A DNA stretch of 64,000 bases from Psilocybe azurescens (GCA_023853785.1 JAJIRX010000549.1:186001-250000), one strand, 5' to 3'; shown: positions 26,514-41,699, counted from the first letter of the stretch. Translations and numbers: made by a program. Notes: a model not told the origin generated them from the sequence alone.

Positions 26514-27871
26514 ATGGCCTCCATGATCGATACCTTGCCGCTCGAGGTTATTGAACATATCATCGATATTCTAGCCAGTGATGACCGTCGCGATAATCAA
26601 TACAGATCGACGTACATGAAGGCATGCTCCCTTACTTGCTGGACATTCTTCTCTCGCAGTCGGGAAAATCTATTTCATTCCATCAAACTCCACGATAGAT
26701 ATAGGAAATCCAATTCTTCGTGCGCTTTAGTTCATGTTTTTGCTCAGCTCATCGTGGAACGGCCACAGATTGCAAGCTACGTCCGGAGGCTAGACTATGT
26801 GATGAAGAATGCATCACTCGGCAACATTACCCCAGTACCATCCCAGCTAGAACGCGTCACAAACCTAGAAGTTCTTGTTCTTCAGCCAGAACTTGGTCGA
26901 TTTCAGTGGCAGGGCATACACTCTGTGTCGCGGCGCGTTCTTCTTCGTCTCATGCATCTTCCAACAATCACCACTCTCAAACTGATCTCCATTCAAAGCT
27001 TCGTTCTTTCTGACATTATCTTGTGCCAAAATCTCAAGAATCTTCACCTGCAGCGTGTCGTCATCGGGGAGGAAACTCGGGGAAGCGACGTATCTCCACA
27101 GTTGCAAGGTAGTCCAGTCATACAGCTGCGCAAGCTCGAACTCAGTCATTCAAGCATACAAGGCGCACAACAGATTATACGACAAAAACGTGCAGATGGA
27201 CGGCCGATAGTCGACTTATCGGAGCTCAAGGATCTATGTGTTTTTATCGCGAACCTAGAGGACGCATTATCAGCTGGAGAATTATTCAGCTACATACGAT
27301 GCCTGGAGACTGCTCGTCTGATTGGTGCGTCCTGATATTCGATGATGCGCTACCTGAGAGTACTGATACTCTATTAGTACCGGAAACACACCACGCGGCG
27401 GACCTTGATATTGTGCTTTCTACGTCATTAAACACCCTGGTCAATCTCACCGTTGACATATTCAATAACCTAGCCGATGCTCAACCTCTGCGGGGACTCA
27501 ATCATGCACTTAAGGGAATGGCTGGAAGAAACCACATAGAAGTGTTGAGATTGCGCATTCAGGTGGTTGGAGAGGTTACGTGCGAAGTCGGAGACGACTG
27601 GGGCTTGCTAGAGAGAGTCCTTCTCGCTCCTGGCTGGTCCTCTCTGAAACAGGTCTATCTGAGTATCTTCACCACACGAGAGGATACATGGCCGCAAGAC
27701 AATCTCAAGAAGATCGCTGAAACGCAGCTTCTTGGCCTTTCTTCAAGCAAGTCGCTGGCCTTCAATTTCTTCGTTGGTGAAGGGAATCAATTAACAAGTA
27801 GTATGTCGGTTTTTCTCCCTCATAATTTACTACATCCTACTACACCTGTGTCTCGCTCACTCCTACTCTAA
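26514..27871 (+). CDS. F-box protein
   Basis: Exon 1 is 26514-27324 and exon 2 is 27378-27871, with a 53-nt intron; the join reads LETARLIVPETHHAADLD. The N-terminus is an F-box (LPLEVIEHIIDILASDD, ACSLTCWTFFSRSRENLF), as in the large Agaricomycete F-box families. The rest has leucine-rich strands (LEVLVLQPE, LKNLHLQ, LRKLELSHSSI, EVLRLRIQVVG), in line with an LRR-like substrate-binding part. F-box proteins recruit targets to SC(F) ubiquitin ligases; the target is unknown. A later intron near the 3' end (after GEGNQL) is possible, which would alter the last 25 residues. Confidence 0.8.
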
Positions 27872-28111
27872 TGAATTTGGCTCGGTCTTGGGTGGCCGAT
27901 CCTTGAGCCTTGAACAATATCCAGGCAGTGTACTTGAGATAGCACCCAACATAGCACATAGCATTCAGACCTAGAAGGGTGGAATGGCAACGTTTGCATT
28001 ATGCGAACAAAATTATGTAAATTACTTTATCCAAAGCTATACTGATCGGAGCTGTAATCTACATGCTCGACGGAGCAGCCAATATTGATCATTAATAGAA
28101 TGTGGTCTAGT

Positions 28112-29720
28112 CTAGTCTTCCCGTTTATCGCGAGACGGCTCCTCGTCCGTATCTTCTCCATGATCTGACCGGCTGTCGTCAACCTCGTTGGATATGAGGG
28201 CCCTATGTCAAATGCGGAGTTCAAATCAACGTTGGTCTATGTATGTGGGCCACTCTGATAGGCTTACCTGATAAGAACTTTATTTATGAGGTAGTACCAA
28301 AACAAGTTCAAGAGCTGTAGAACCAATAACGGAAGAAAAACTTGGAAGTGCATCCAACGAGGCATGTAAGCACCCTCGACCGGATTCCAGTCCTGGTATT
28401 GAGAGCTGCATAGTCTTCCATTTAGACGAACGGTCTCAATTGGAATGTATTCGTATAGGCACTTACGGAATAAAGCTCGGTAGCTCGAACCAGACAGACC
28501 AAAGAATTCGTAGATTTAGATAATGTCGGAAATACCTGGGATCTACCTTAGTGCTTGGTTCCAGAGGCAATATCATAGCACTCACGACCAAATAACATAA
28601 AAAATTCCGAACGAGTAGACTTTCGCGGTGTTCCATTGTATGTAGTTGAGCAATTTTGAAAACTGCCGGAACAGGGCCATTAGTCATTCGACGTAAGCAG
28701 GCGAAACAAAATTTGAAATGACGTACAGCAAAGAAAGAGTCCGGTATATCCATGCTCATAAACACGGCATTTCCGATATAAGTTACATTCATGAGATAGC
28801 TCCAGCTATTATAGGGACCTCAGTGGTCAACAATCGCTTAAAGAGTGAAGTTGGCTGAACGAACCCAACAAGCCATATCGTTACAAGGTGGTGGGCAACG
28901 AGCTCCCAGTAGTCTTTCCGTGGTTTCTCTAGCCCTAGCACAAGGACAAGTAGCTGCTGGCACCAGTATGCAAACTGCATGAGATAGTATCGTTTCAATT
29001 CAGGCTTTAATGCCCATTCAGGGTAGCCTAGTGATGGGAATAGGTGTTAACAGGGATTCCTGAGTGCAAATAGGAGGTAAATACCTTTCCAGAACTCCTC
29101 TGTCCTATACCAATATGTCGGGAGTTGCGTCATGACCCGCTTCAAGAGAAAATGTCAATGGAATTCTTCATGGATAGATGATAAAATACGAACGAATCCC
29201 CAAGCGCCGAAAACCATAAAATAGAAAAAGGCATATGTCTGTTCTGCGAAGCGGTCAACTTTGGATTCACGTTTCAGACGAAAGTACTTGGCAGCCGGCC
29301 GGCCAACCTTGAGTGCCAAGTACTCTCGGACAAAGGAGAAGAAGACGACATAGTAGCCCAGGAATGCGAGATCCCACAATGTCTTTCGATAGCGTGGGTC
29401 GTCTGGCGCGGAGGTGGGGATGTACCCGGTAAGCAGAAAGATGTTGCCGAAGGGATTTGGAAAGCCCGTATGGACCCCGTAATACGATAGTAATTCCCAG
29501 CTCAGAAAAAGTACGACGGGTCCAAGAAGAAGCTTGAATGATAGATCTGAGAAGTTGCGTCAATGAGAGAGCGAGGATGAAATGCTGGCAAGCTCTGACA
29601 GGGATCAATGGCCCACCGGACAAACACCGACCAATGTTCTCGCTGGGATTGGAATGAATTCAAGGTCGGTGACGGGGTTGATCCTACGACAGGTGTCAAA
29701 GAGCCTGGAGGACTGGTCAA
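28112..29720 (-). CDS. LAG1: Ceramide synthase, Lag1/Lac1 type (TLC domain)
   Basis: Joins a fatty acyl-CoA to a sphingoid base in the ER. Minus strand; blocks in order: VFVRWAIDPYLSFKLLLGP; SYYGVHTGFPNPFGNIF; the TLC domain start (KVDRFAEQTYAFFYF); MTQLPTYWYRTEEFWKGYP; LKRYYLMQFAYWCQQLLVL; the Lag1 motif with two adjacent His (LVAHHLVTIWLVGWSYLMN); GNAVFMSMDIPDSFFA; YLNLRILWSVWFELP. The acidic, phospho-site-like C-terminal tail is NEVDDSRSDHGEDTDEEPS, followed by the stop at 28112. Introns are about 50-60 nt and no frame break was seen. The first exon is not resolved: the 29720 end is only the limit of the open frame (a TTG codon), and the true ATG probably lies in an upstream exon between 29760 and 30080. 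Confidence 0.88.
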
Positions 29721-29759
29721 CTGGTCAGTAATTGAGCAGTAATGGCGAGAGATATAGCT

Positions 29760-31513
29760 TAACGTACGTTTGAGGAAGAAATGGGCCTGTTACATGATGA
29801 TTTGTGTCCTTTCTGCTCAACCCACAATGTTCCACAGTCAATAACTCGACTCGATGATGATAGTTGACTGGACAGACCCCACACCAGGCAATCCGCTACG
29901 CAAATTAGGTGGCACGCGCTTTCGAGGCTTGGACTGACCGGTAGGCATGCGGCTACCGTATCTGTATGGTGTATCTGTGCGATGTTTGGTGGGGTATAGG
30001 AGCCTAGCAAGCGTGTTTCAACGAAGTCTCGACCGCAGTAATGGCAAACGCGTACGTAGAAGTTGGGGGCTCTCAAGTGGGTACTCGGGTATGTGTACGT
30101 AAGAACAAATGATGTGTCCAGTATAACCGGCTCATTTTCGTGATTGGATTTCAGGTCGACAAATGGGGAAGAGCAATCATGCTTGGCTTGGAAACTGGAA
30201 AAAAGTTTTAAAAATTTATCAGATTGTCATCGGATTGTATGTAACAAGATTTTACCCCAGTCGATTCTGACAGAACCAGAAGAGGATATTGATATAATGA
30301 AGGGTAACATTGCCACAGCTCTACATGAAACACGTGAACTTTAAGAGCTGCCTTCAAAAATTGAAATTCAGAGTAGGGGACTGCTTCCCCAGTGCCCATA
30401 GTTCCCGAATCCTCGACTACAATCTTCTGCAATTTACTTTCTCTTTTGGTCTCTTCTCTCGGTAGCCATACCACAATATGACGCCATCCTATGTCTTCTC
30501 CATTCTCGACTGGAGCCGCTTTGCAAAGAGGCCCTAGTGCGTCGGCCTGGCAGGCCATTCATCAACGTGCTCACTGAGATTGTGATAATGGAATACAGAG
30601 GGGAACAAAACTATCCAGGGCTGGTTAACTTTATGTGCGCTCTAATCATGTTACCTATTTGTGTTCTGTTCCTAGACCATGTACATACTTCTGGCGCAGA
30701 GGCATGAACGTGGACTCGAGCTTTGGTTGAGTGCATTTGATTTAATTCTTGCCTGTGTTCTGATGAAAGGACTGGCACACTCCGGAAGGCTTACCGAAAC
30801 ACCATTCGAAGATATGCTCCCATGATTCTGTTCTCCTGGATACCAGCTGACCGACTATATGAGATACTGTATAGTCGCTCTCGAGTCCGTGATCTAGATA
30901 TGCTGTCTTTGAGCATGGTCTGATGGAGTGCACGATCCATGTATACGATTGGGGTGTGAGATAAAGGCTCATTTCGATGGCGTTCCTTTCTTTTCCTCTT
31001 TGGTATGCGACATCCCTCTAATTCCCTAAACCCAGGGGAAGCACTGCACTCCTTGGTAGCTATGGAATCAAGCCTACCGGGGTCGGGCTCGACACTGGGA
31101 CCTGGACTGTACACGATGGCATGGCCAAACGCGGGCGCCACCAATTTTGCTCCGCTGATCTTCCGTGACATTCAATAGCTATCAAAAGACGTTAACGTTT
31201 CCAATATCTACGATGTGCCTGGGGACTACACAGATATTCTATTTATTGATTATCCTCCAGTGGGGCATTAGATCATGAGAATGGTCCTGGGCATCCACGG
31301 CTACCTCATCTCATCATACTTGATGCATTCGCTGTTGATTTGACAGTCGCCACAGTGGACAGCAACTGCCAGAAAGTATCTGTGGCCATGTTTCAGAAGA
31401 TGGCAGAAATCAGGACCTATATAGACGATATTTTCTGTTACTGACTCGTCAGTTACTGCGGCTCTACCAATTCCACTGATTGGATTCAGCTGACCCATTA
31501 CCATCCTACCACA
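29760..31513. other. Intergenic, may hold the first exon of the ceramide synthase
   Basis: No recognised gene. A minus frame at 29759-30076 ends next to a good donor site and could carry the first exon of the ceramide synthase. The other frames (30208-30558, 30791-31171, minus strand) show no family features. Confidence 0.35.
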
Positions 31514-33228
31514 ATGACTCCAACCGTTTCACATGCTTCTATACTATCCACCTTAGCTGTCATCCAGGCATCTCGCTACGCAAGGCGTGCGTTAAGTTAA
31601 TTGTTTACAGGACTTAGACTTGACTTGAACATGACAAAACATCCAGTAGCCGCCGTGACCATCGTCTACTTTGATCATAGTAGGTGATGTACAGCTACAG
31701 CTTGCAGATGGATCCTGATCTTTGCTATTCTCGCCGATGTGTAGTGCTAATGTTCGATCAGGAAGTAAGTGGTCCAACAGGTTTTGCCAAGACCATGACC
31801 ACACTCGGCTCAAACGCGTCACAGATCCATTACGTTTGGGTGAGCGTAGTATCCACATTCAAATTGATCCCCAGTACAAGAACCGCTGACCGACCCTCAT
31901 TCACGTTTACGCCGATAGCATGACCACTGGTCCTTCATAAACACACTCTATCTAATAGTGAGTATTATCTACGATTTCCCTTTACTCTTATCTAATGACG
32001 AGAAAGAATCGATATTATGCCCTGCTCGCTGGAGCGTAAGTTTGATTTCAGTTTAGTTTGTGTCCAGTGATGCTAAAAACTATGACCCAGAATCAGTGTT
32101 TTAGTGTTCTTCAGTAATAAGCTGGACGATTCGGTGGGTGGATTTGTATACATGGGGACTTCACCTTGTGAATTTAGCTTATGGCTCATCTGGCATTAAT
32201 TAGATGTACGTCGCTCGGTTCTTACAGTTAAAAATGGCTTTACCGACCTTCCAACAGATGTAGGTGTGTTCTTGATTAGAGAGCCCACAAAGGGTTGATT
32301 ACTTGGCTTGTCGTAGGTTCTCTATACTTCAGATGGGAAGGGGTGACAGGGCTGCTTTACTCACTTCTAGGACAAGGTCAGATATCATCTGCCGGTCACA
32401 ATACCCACCACAAAGCTTACGCAGAAACTTTCTGAAGCCATCCTTCTACTACGAATTCATGCCCTTTATAGAAAGAGTAGAATGATCACCTATTCACTGC
32501 TAGTGACTATGATCCTGTGCGCTTCGATTTCGGGATACTACATGTGGCGAAACATTTTCCAAACTGAAGGTAAGAAATCTCTTACAAGGTAATCATATTG
32601 TGGAACTGACTAAGCGAGGTGTCATTTCTAGCCTTTGCTCTCCCTGTTCCGGGGTATATATTCTGTTATAGAACTCCAGATGAAAACTCGACGTTATACG
32701 TCTTCTGGATTCCAATAATCGCATTTGAGGGTGTCCTGTGCTCTCTGGCGCTCTTGCCAGGGATACATACACTCTTGCAGGACCAATACTACTTTCAACA
32801 CTCTGGAAATTTACTCAAGATTATTTTGCGCGATTCGGCTGTCTACTTCCTTGTGTGAGTACCACAAAGAAGGATCTTCTTGGGAAATTTTGCTCATTCT
32901 GATTCAGTATAGCTTCCACCGCCATCGCATGTTTGTTGGGTACGCTACTGGACAATGGAGTCAGTCAACCTCAAGCGTTTTGTTCTATTATGAGGACTAA
33001 TTCCATCACTCGTTATAGACGTACGTGGAAGCAGTGACCGGCTGGTCGGTTACATTGACTTGTACAGTTGGAAGCCGCCTTATTCTAAATATTCGCGAGG
33101 CCTTCCATCGTCAATCGGGGTACCCTAAAACGAGTATCAGAGCCACAGGCCCTCCTGATAGTGTGGTGTCAGATATACAATTTCGAAGGAATAGGAATGC
33201 ACAGTATAGTAGAGATGAGAACAGTTGA
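31514..33228 (+). CDS. DUF6533 family integral membrane protein (copy 1)
   Basis: Starts MTPTVSHASILSTLAVIQ. The first exons are tiny: 31514-31586, 31647-31679, 31745-31764, 31825-31839 (15 nt) and 31919-31957; phases agree throughout. Joined they read AAVTIVYFDHMLMFDQE, IHYVW, HDHWSFINTLYLI, the usual DUF6533 domain. Later exons give NRYYALLAGA, WEGVTGLLYSLLGQ, the LLLRIHALYRKSR motif, ITYSLLVTMILCASISGYY, FWIPIIAFEGVLCSLALLPG, LRDSAVYFLV, and a last helix with GSRLILNIREAF before a polar tail ending RDENS. The pattern is a seven-helix protein of unknown function, abundant in Agaricomycetes. No frame break was found. It ends about 160 bases before the 3' end of the converging GMC copy 2. Confidence 0.8.
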
Positions 33229-33385
33229 AACGTTTTTTATTGCAGATGAACCATAGTTGATGTACTCCAATAAGCCTAGAATATACTGCTAACATAGAAG
33301 TGCAATCAAAATCAATGGACTGAATCCAATGCAATATCCATGTGGTATATCCAGACATCCAGTATTACTATTACTGCGTAAGGAG

Positions 33386-35768
<2,383 letters not shown>

Positions 35769-37119
35769 CTGTATGAGCGATGGGATCGTGATATCCTCTG
35801 GAAAGACATGCCAACATATTGCCTTTGTATAAATCTCAGTCGCATTATGTGACGTGCTTGGTGAAGAAAGTCAGCCGATTACCAATAGTATGTTACACAT
35901 TCGTTTGTCCACTTGACTGGATGCATTCGCCTTGTAGCAAATTCCGTCGCCCGCTGCCTTCGGAAGATTAAACGCCAATAACGAGGGATTCGAATCACTG
36001 GAACGTTGACAGGTTCTATTTTAAACAACTATGAGCTGTTAATACCCTTACTTATCGGTAATCAACCAGGTGTTATGTATAACTTTGAGGCGACTTGATT
36101 AGACAACGGCAGGATATATGATCATTTGAGAAGCCTCAATCTGCGACTACAGGCATTCTAGAGCCCATGAAAGAGAATTTTATGTTGTTCAACGAAAGAT
36201 TTCGTCTTAATTCCCTATAAGAATCCGATCAGGAAGGCAATTATTGGACTTCTCTGCTGTTCAGATCGTTGTTATTACGGAGTTCCTGTTAGTCTTGGCA
36301 TCGGTGAACGTATGGCCCTGGGCAACACTTATTAAGCTAGCCGAATAGTCCTCGGAAGTTCCAATATCTTCAAGCCTAGATTGACATATACTTATATACC
36401 TTAGTGAGGAGTCTCAGACCATTATAATTAACAACATATGATTCATTACAAGGCCACTCCTTCGATTCGTAATACCCATGTGGTTGATCTGAGGGAACCA
36501 GACTATGCATTAGTACAAAGTGGGCCTGGTCACTTGTCCAAGAAGTACGTCTGGAAAGGCTCGAAATGCTCATCGAGCAGCCACGCAGTATAGCGTTGCG
36601 GGCAAGGTATGTTTTGATTCTCAACTACGAAAGCGCGTTAGCACACAGACTGTGCACAGCCGCTGATGCAATCCACAGTATCTAATCTGATGGACGCTCG
36701 AGCAGCTCGACTCAGATGCCAGAGCTCACTACTACAACGGGCAGACTTGCGACGGTGAAAGACAATAGGCGCGGTATCCGAGGGCAGGCGCCACTCATAT
36801 GTCAGCTTCCCTAATTCAGGAAACAGATTCGGGGAGAGGGGCTTGACCGTTGCTGAATTCAATGCGATGACGAGGTGGAAATTGTAAGGACAGTGGCCAA
36901 TCTAGTTGAATAGGGGATTGGGGATTGTCACCAATGTTGGAGCAAATATATCATCAATAGACTTTGAGACGGTGTCCAAATTTGTTTACCAGTTCCAAAG
37001 TCTGCGTTTGAAAACATACAATGATAGAAGCACTGTGGGAAGCCAGCTCGGCATTTGTTCATGTGCCTAGTTTGCCAATAAATAGTGTGCCCAGCCGCCA
37101 TCAGATCATTATGTTCTGA
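35769..37119. other. Intergenic, no gene recognised
   Basis: The upstream region of GMC copy 2 is followed by about 1 kb without coding signal. Small minus frames at 36376-36624, 36638-36862 and 36928-37125 show no family features. Confidence 0.4.
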
Positions 37120-37485
37120 CACCATTTAATGACGGTAGTTATTTATCAAAATGGCATCATTAAATAATGTTTTATCAGCAGCAGCAAATAGTGCTCAGAG
37201 AACACTGTTAGCTGGGTTGCCAAATCACTATCAAATGGTGTCTTTCGCACAGGATAAATTACCATTAAGTCATGTTCATAAAATAGCATTTAATAATGTC
37301 TGCAAACACGCTATGCAGAGGTGCTCCTGCTTAGCATTTAGCAATGTCCCAGATGCACTATTTAAAGGTGCTTCAGCCCCTTATTTAGTGGTGTCTCAGA
37401 TAACACTGCTGAAAGGTGCTCCTGCTACACTATTAAGCAACATCTTGGATATGCCACTAATAAGTGTTACATTTGCAGACTAATA
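37120..37485. repeat. Degenerate 24-bp minisatellite that keeps an open frame
   Basis: Words of the form CACT/CATT + 4-8 bases + AATG/GGTG recur about every 24 bp: for example at 37158, 37203, 37227, 37263, 37287, 37335, 37356, 37404 and 37428. Each copy is itself a small partial palindrome. A frame from 37151 to 37483 (110 codons) stays open and shows an eight-residue periodicity (LAFSNVPD, ALFKGASA, PYLVVSQI, TLLKGAPA, TLLSNILD). Whether the frame is used is unknown. Confidence 0.65.
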
Positions 37486-37747
37486 TGATTCAATTAAACA
37501 GACTAATATGAGTAAAAAATACACTGTAATGTAATAATAAAACTGTGTCGAGCCTAGTGAGATGCTCAAGCGTCCTGAAAATAAATAAAAAGACTATTTA
37601 AGCACTTTATTAGAGACATTATTAGGGGTGGATTTAGGAACAGCACAGCGTGATGATTGATGCAGCCCAGGCCCAGCCTTCACTTCAAATGATGATCAGT
37701 TCAGTAGAAACAGCTCACACAATTAATTCACATACTTTTCGTGCATA

Positions 37748-38022
37748 GGGAATGGCACAGGTAACCCCAGGGTATCTTGTGCTATACCAGTACCCATACC
37801 CCAAAACAAGCCCAAAAACAACCTGAACAGTTGAGAAATAAGGGAAATAGATCAGAAACAGTGAATTTCACTGTTTCCTTTCTATCTCACTCAATTCTCA
37901 ACCATTTGGGACGTTCTAGAGTTCGTTTAAAAGCTCACGGATACGAAAATTGTTACCTATACCCATACCCGTGCGTACTTATATCCGTAACCTGCACAGG
38001 TTCAAAAACCCGTGCCATTCCC
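37748..38022. mobile_element. Foldback MITE, TA target site (element A)
   Basis: Ends are GGGAATGGCAC(A/G)GGT in inverted orientation, 275 bp apart, flanked by TA on both sides. The interior also folds (CAAAACAAGCCCAAAAAC on the left pairs loosely with the right half). It shares ends and general interior with elements B and C. TA flanks fit a Tc1/mariner-mobilised element. Confidence 0.7.
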
Positions 38023-39251
38023 TATGCATAGTTGACATTACTGAAGCTGATATTTCACCAGATGACCAGTAGCAGCAATGATGGCACCAATCACCTATAT
38101 ATGAGTGGGAGGAAGAATAAAATGAATAAAAGATGACATACTACAAGAAGACATGCACCCCACAGCAAATGTGTCAGGGGCAAGCAACATTGTGGTGAGT
38201 TTTATTCATATCATACAGTACCTGAATAGAAATTATCAGTAAAGTAAATACATGAGTGACCACTTACCTATACACCTGCCCACCCAAGACCCCCTAGATT
38301 GCCAACCACACTAACCATTGCTCAATTGCACTGACACAGCCAACATTCGACCCAAAAGGACACAGCTAAAGAAGTATGATGAATGCCCATCAGAACCAAG
38401 ATCCGACTTAGTCAAATGTGCCTTCCAAGAAATTGGACAGGAGTGCTAGAGAAAAGTTGAGACAAGAGGAAATTAAAATAGACAATACAACACTCACTGA
38501 CTTAAGAGATGTGCCCCAAACAGCTGAGGAACAGTTGGGCCTAGCAGGGGGACCTGAGGGCCCTCTGGGGTGCAGAAGGTAATTGAAGACTAAGTGGCAA
38601 GCAGCCCAGGAAGCCAGGGCCAAAACACATGTATCAGTAATTACAAAGCTGAGGAAGGGGCCCACCCCTCAGACACTATAAAATAGCATAAACAAAAAAA
38701 ATACATGAGTGAATTGAGAATTAACTTATATTTGCACAAGTCTATTCAAGCATGTGCAGGAGGGGATGTTGTTGGGGTTGAAGATCAAAATGCATGGTGA
38801 ATGAAGGTGAGTCACAATGCAGAGGGCCCATTAGAAGTGAGGTTTTCCAGCTATTGAACATCAAAACCAGTAAGAGAAGTGTAACTTTGAGAGATCTTTT
38901 AATCTCACTCACCTTTTGGATCTCCTTCTCCATCTCCCCTCCAAAGCACCAGAATTCTCAATGTGCCTCATCAACAACATTTAGGTGGTGGTTGTCATGG
39001 TAGAGTGTTCAACCAAATGCTTGGCATGTGCAACATTCAACTCAACTTAGATATCATGTGACTACTCATGCAGAATGCTCACAAAGCTGTGTTTTTATAG
39101 GATGTCACAAGCATGTTGAGTGGATTTTTGAAGCACTTATTAGAAAATATATTAGGGCAGTTCAGAAAGTGAAAAGCTGTGGCTCAGTCCACGCCAGCTT
39201 AGGGTCTATGATCCATTAACTTTAACTTTATCAGAACAGAATTTTTATTTA
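38023..39251. other. Repeat-rich spacer, no gene recognised
   Basis: AT-rich, with short frames only (38408-38665, 38742-38933, 38794-39003, 39028-39219). None shows a family motif. Confidence 0.35.
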
Positions 39252-40851
39252 CAGTAGCTCAAAAAACTGTCCCAATGTTTGGCACTTTCTCACTAATTGT
39301 TTAATAACTTGGGAAATAAATTATATAAAAGTCTGAAAATATTATATGTTATAGTTTAACATGTGACTAACATATTTCTCACCAAGGTCACATGATTTCA
39401 ACAAAAACTGATTAAGTAATGGAATTTACAAAATAATAAAACATTGGGACAGTTTTTTGACTCTCTATCTAGTACTTAGTATGGCCTCCCTTTGCCTTGA
39501 TAACAGCCTCCATTCTTCTTGGCATGCTTTCTATAAGCCTTTGGCATGTTTCTGAAGGTATTTCAGTCCATTCCTTTGCCAATCTCTCCCACAATTCAAA
39601 TGCTCCTTTGGGTGGTGTCTCATAGATGTTCATTTGCCTTTTGAGGTAAAACCCAAAGGTGTTCAATGGGGTTGAGATCAGGGGATTGGGGTGGCCACTC
39701 CATAACTTCAACATCATTGGCCAAAACCATTCTTGAGCTTTTTGGAGGTGTGTTTGGGGTCATTATCCTGCTGAAAATCCTTTTCCCTCTGCCATCTCCA
39801 AGTTGTCAAAGCTTTCATCCATCCCATGCTCCAAAATTTCACAGTATTGGTCTGCATTCATCTTCCCCTCAACCTCAGTGAGTGTTCCAACACCATTCCA
39901 CCCCATACAACCCCATACCATGAGATTGTTGCCCCTCCATGCTTGACAGTTGGTGATGTTGTTCTATCTGAGATTGCTTCACCCTTGGGTTTCCATTTAT
40001 AGACCCTTCCATCTGAGCCAATCCTGTTGATTTTTGTTTCATCTGACCAGAGGACTCTTTTCCAATCCTCCACAGTCCAGCCAACATGATTCTGGGCAAA
40101 TTTTAGACATTTTTGACGGTGGATAGCCTTGAGGAGGGGCCGTTTTGATTTAACAACAGAGCGGAAGTTGTTTTCTTTGAGGGCATTTCTGACTGTTTGG
40201 GCACAAACAGGAGAGGGAATAGCATCATTGATAAAGTGTGTTGCCTGGACAGCATTGTCCAGCTTTCCTGTTTTGATTTGACAAAAAGGACCTGTTTATC
40301 CTTGGGAGTAAGCTTGGAGGGACGTCCACCTTTGTTGTTTTGTGGGTTTTCTTTGTTGGCATCCACTTCCCTCTTGATTCTTCCAACATTAGACTTTCCC
40401 AAACCAGTTTTAGACTCTATTTGACAAAGAGAATAGCCCTCTTCAAGAAGATTGAGGACAGAATTGTACTGAGAAGGTGTTGCAGGCTTCATGATGTGGT
40501 GGTTAAAGAGAAAGATGGTTGAACTTGAATTCAACATTGCAAATGTGTACAAATAGTGTCACATGACCTTGTTTAATTTTTTCACAATTTATACAAAGCA
40601 ATTTGGCTTTCTACAAGCATGTAAAGCTATTATTTTATAGGGTCAATAAACTGTCCCAATGTTTTATTATTTTGTAAATTCCATTACTTAATCAGTTTTT
40701 GTTAAAATCATGTGACCTTGGTGGGAAATATGTTAGTCACATGTTAAACTATAACATATAATATTTGCAGACTTTTACATAATTTATTTCACAAGTTATT
40801 AAACAATTAGTGAGAAAGTGCCAAACATTGGGACAGTTTTTTGAGCTACTG
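39252..40851 (-). mobile_element. Tc1/mariner transposon, 1.6 kb, complete ends
   Basis: Inverted terminal repeats of about 210 bp (39252-39461 and 40642-40851) begin CAGTAGCTCAAAAAACTGTC and are flanked by TA. The two repeats differ by only about seven substitutions and no indels that I could see, so the insertion is fairly young. Within each repeat the outer word (AACTGTCCCAATG) recurs in inverted form at the inner end, so each terminal repeat is itself a foldback. The transposase gene lies between them on the minus strand. Confidence 0.9.
39469..40492 (-). pseudogene. Tc1-like DDE transposase, several frame breaks
   Basis: N-terminal helix-turn-helix (LNLLEEGYSLCQIESKTGLG), a GRPS-type linker (NNKGGRPSKLTPKDKQ), then the DDE part: first Asp in VLWSDETKINRIGSDG, second Asp in NDPKHTS, third acidic site in PPQSPDLNPIEHLW, and a C-terminus ending AVIKAKGGHTKY. 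The frame must change at several places, nearly all in short runs: an A run at 40283-40287, a C run at 39932-39935, and further ones between 39700 and 39830 (single missing or extra A, G or T). Given near-identical ends, so many shifts are unexpected; see the finding on homopolymers. As written the gene is not translatable. Confidence 0.85.
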
Positions 40852-41404
40852 TATATTCCCCAAATACGTTAAACTGCTCATTTTGCAGGTCTATCTCATC
40901 AATATGAACCAAAATTAAAATTGTGGTCAGATCAATTAATTATAAGTTAGACTTCAAGTGAAATACATCTATAAATTGTGTCAATAGACATTGTTGCTAA
41001 GATATCTTTCAAATACCTTGGAAGGCCATATTTAGCAGGCAGATTAGCATGATTTCGCATTTTTAAGAGATAAAATATGATTATTGCACAGTTAACTGTC
41101 AGGGTAAGTTAAAGCATTGACTATTATGTGTTCCAGAACAAAAATATGTAATATTGGCAGTGTTGAAAGCACAAATGTATTGCCTCAAAGAAAAAAAGAC
41201 CTTTAGGGCTCTGTGACAGCCCATGTCACTGGGCATCACAGTTACTGATTTTGTCCCGGAATCCGGGTATGTTTCTAATTTTAGCTGGAGCAAAAATGAC
41301 ATCAAGCCGGGACTCTGGCTGACTGATTGCATCATAATTTGCCCAAAGCCTTCACAGCACAAAAAAACTTAAATCCTTTTTAATAATGAGATTGCCTGAG
41401 AATA

Positions 41405-41687
41405 GGCAATTGCACAGATAACCCTCGGGTATCTAGCCGTCTACCTATACCCATGACTCGCACGGGTTTACCTGTCAAAACAAGCTCAAGAACAGCCAAA
41501 TCGGCTCAGAAATGAATAAGATATGACCAAATTCGCTTTTTTTGACAAATTTGGCTGTCTGTACCAAAAATTATGTTTTTGGGCTTGTTTTGAAGGTATA
41601 CAGATATTCAAATACTTACCTGTACTTGTGCCTGCAAATACCCTTACCCCATGACCAGTGCAGATAGGCCACACTCCTGCAATAGCC
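41405..41687. mobile_element. Foldback MITE (element B)
   Basis: About 283 bp with ends GGC(A/T)ATTGCA in inverted orientation, flanked by TA. The interior has an inverted pair around GCTTGTTTTG / CAAAACAAGC. It is the same family as the elements at 37748-38022 and 41700-42016. Confidence 0.65.
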
Positions 41688-41699
41688 TACCTGAGAATA

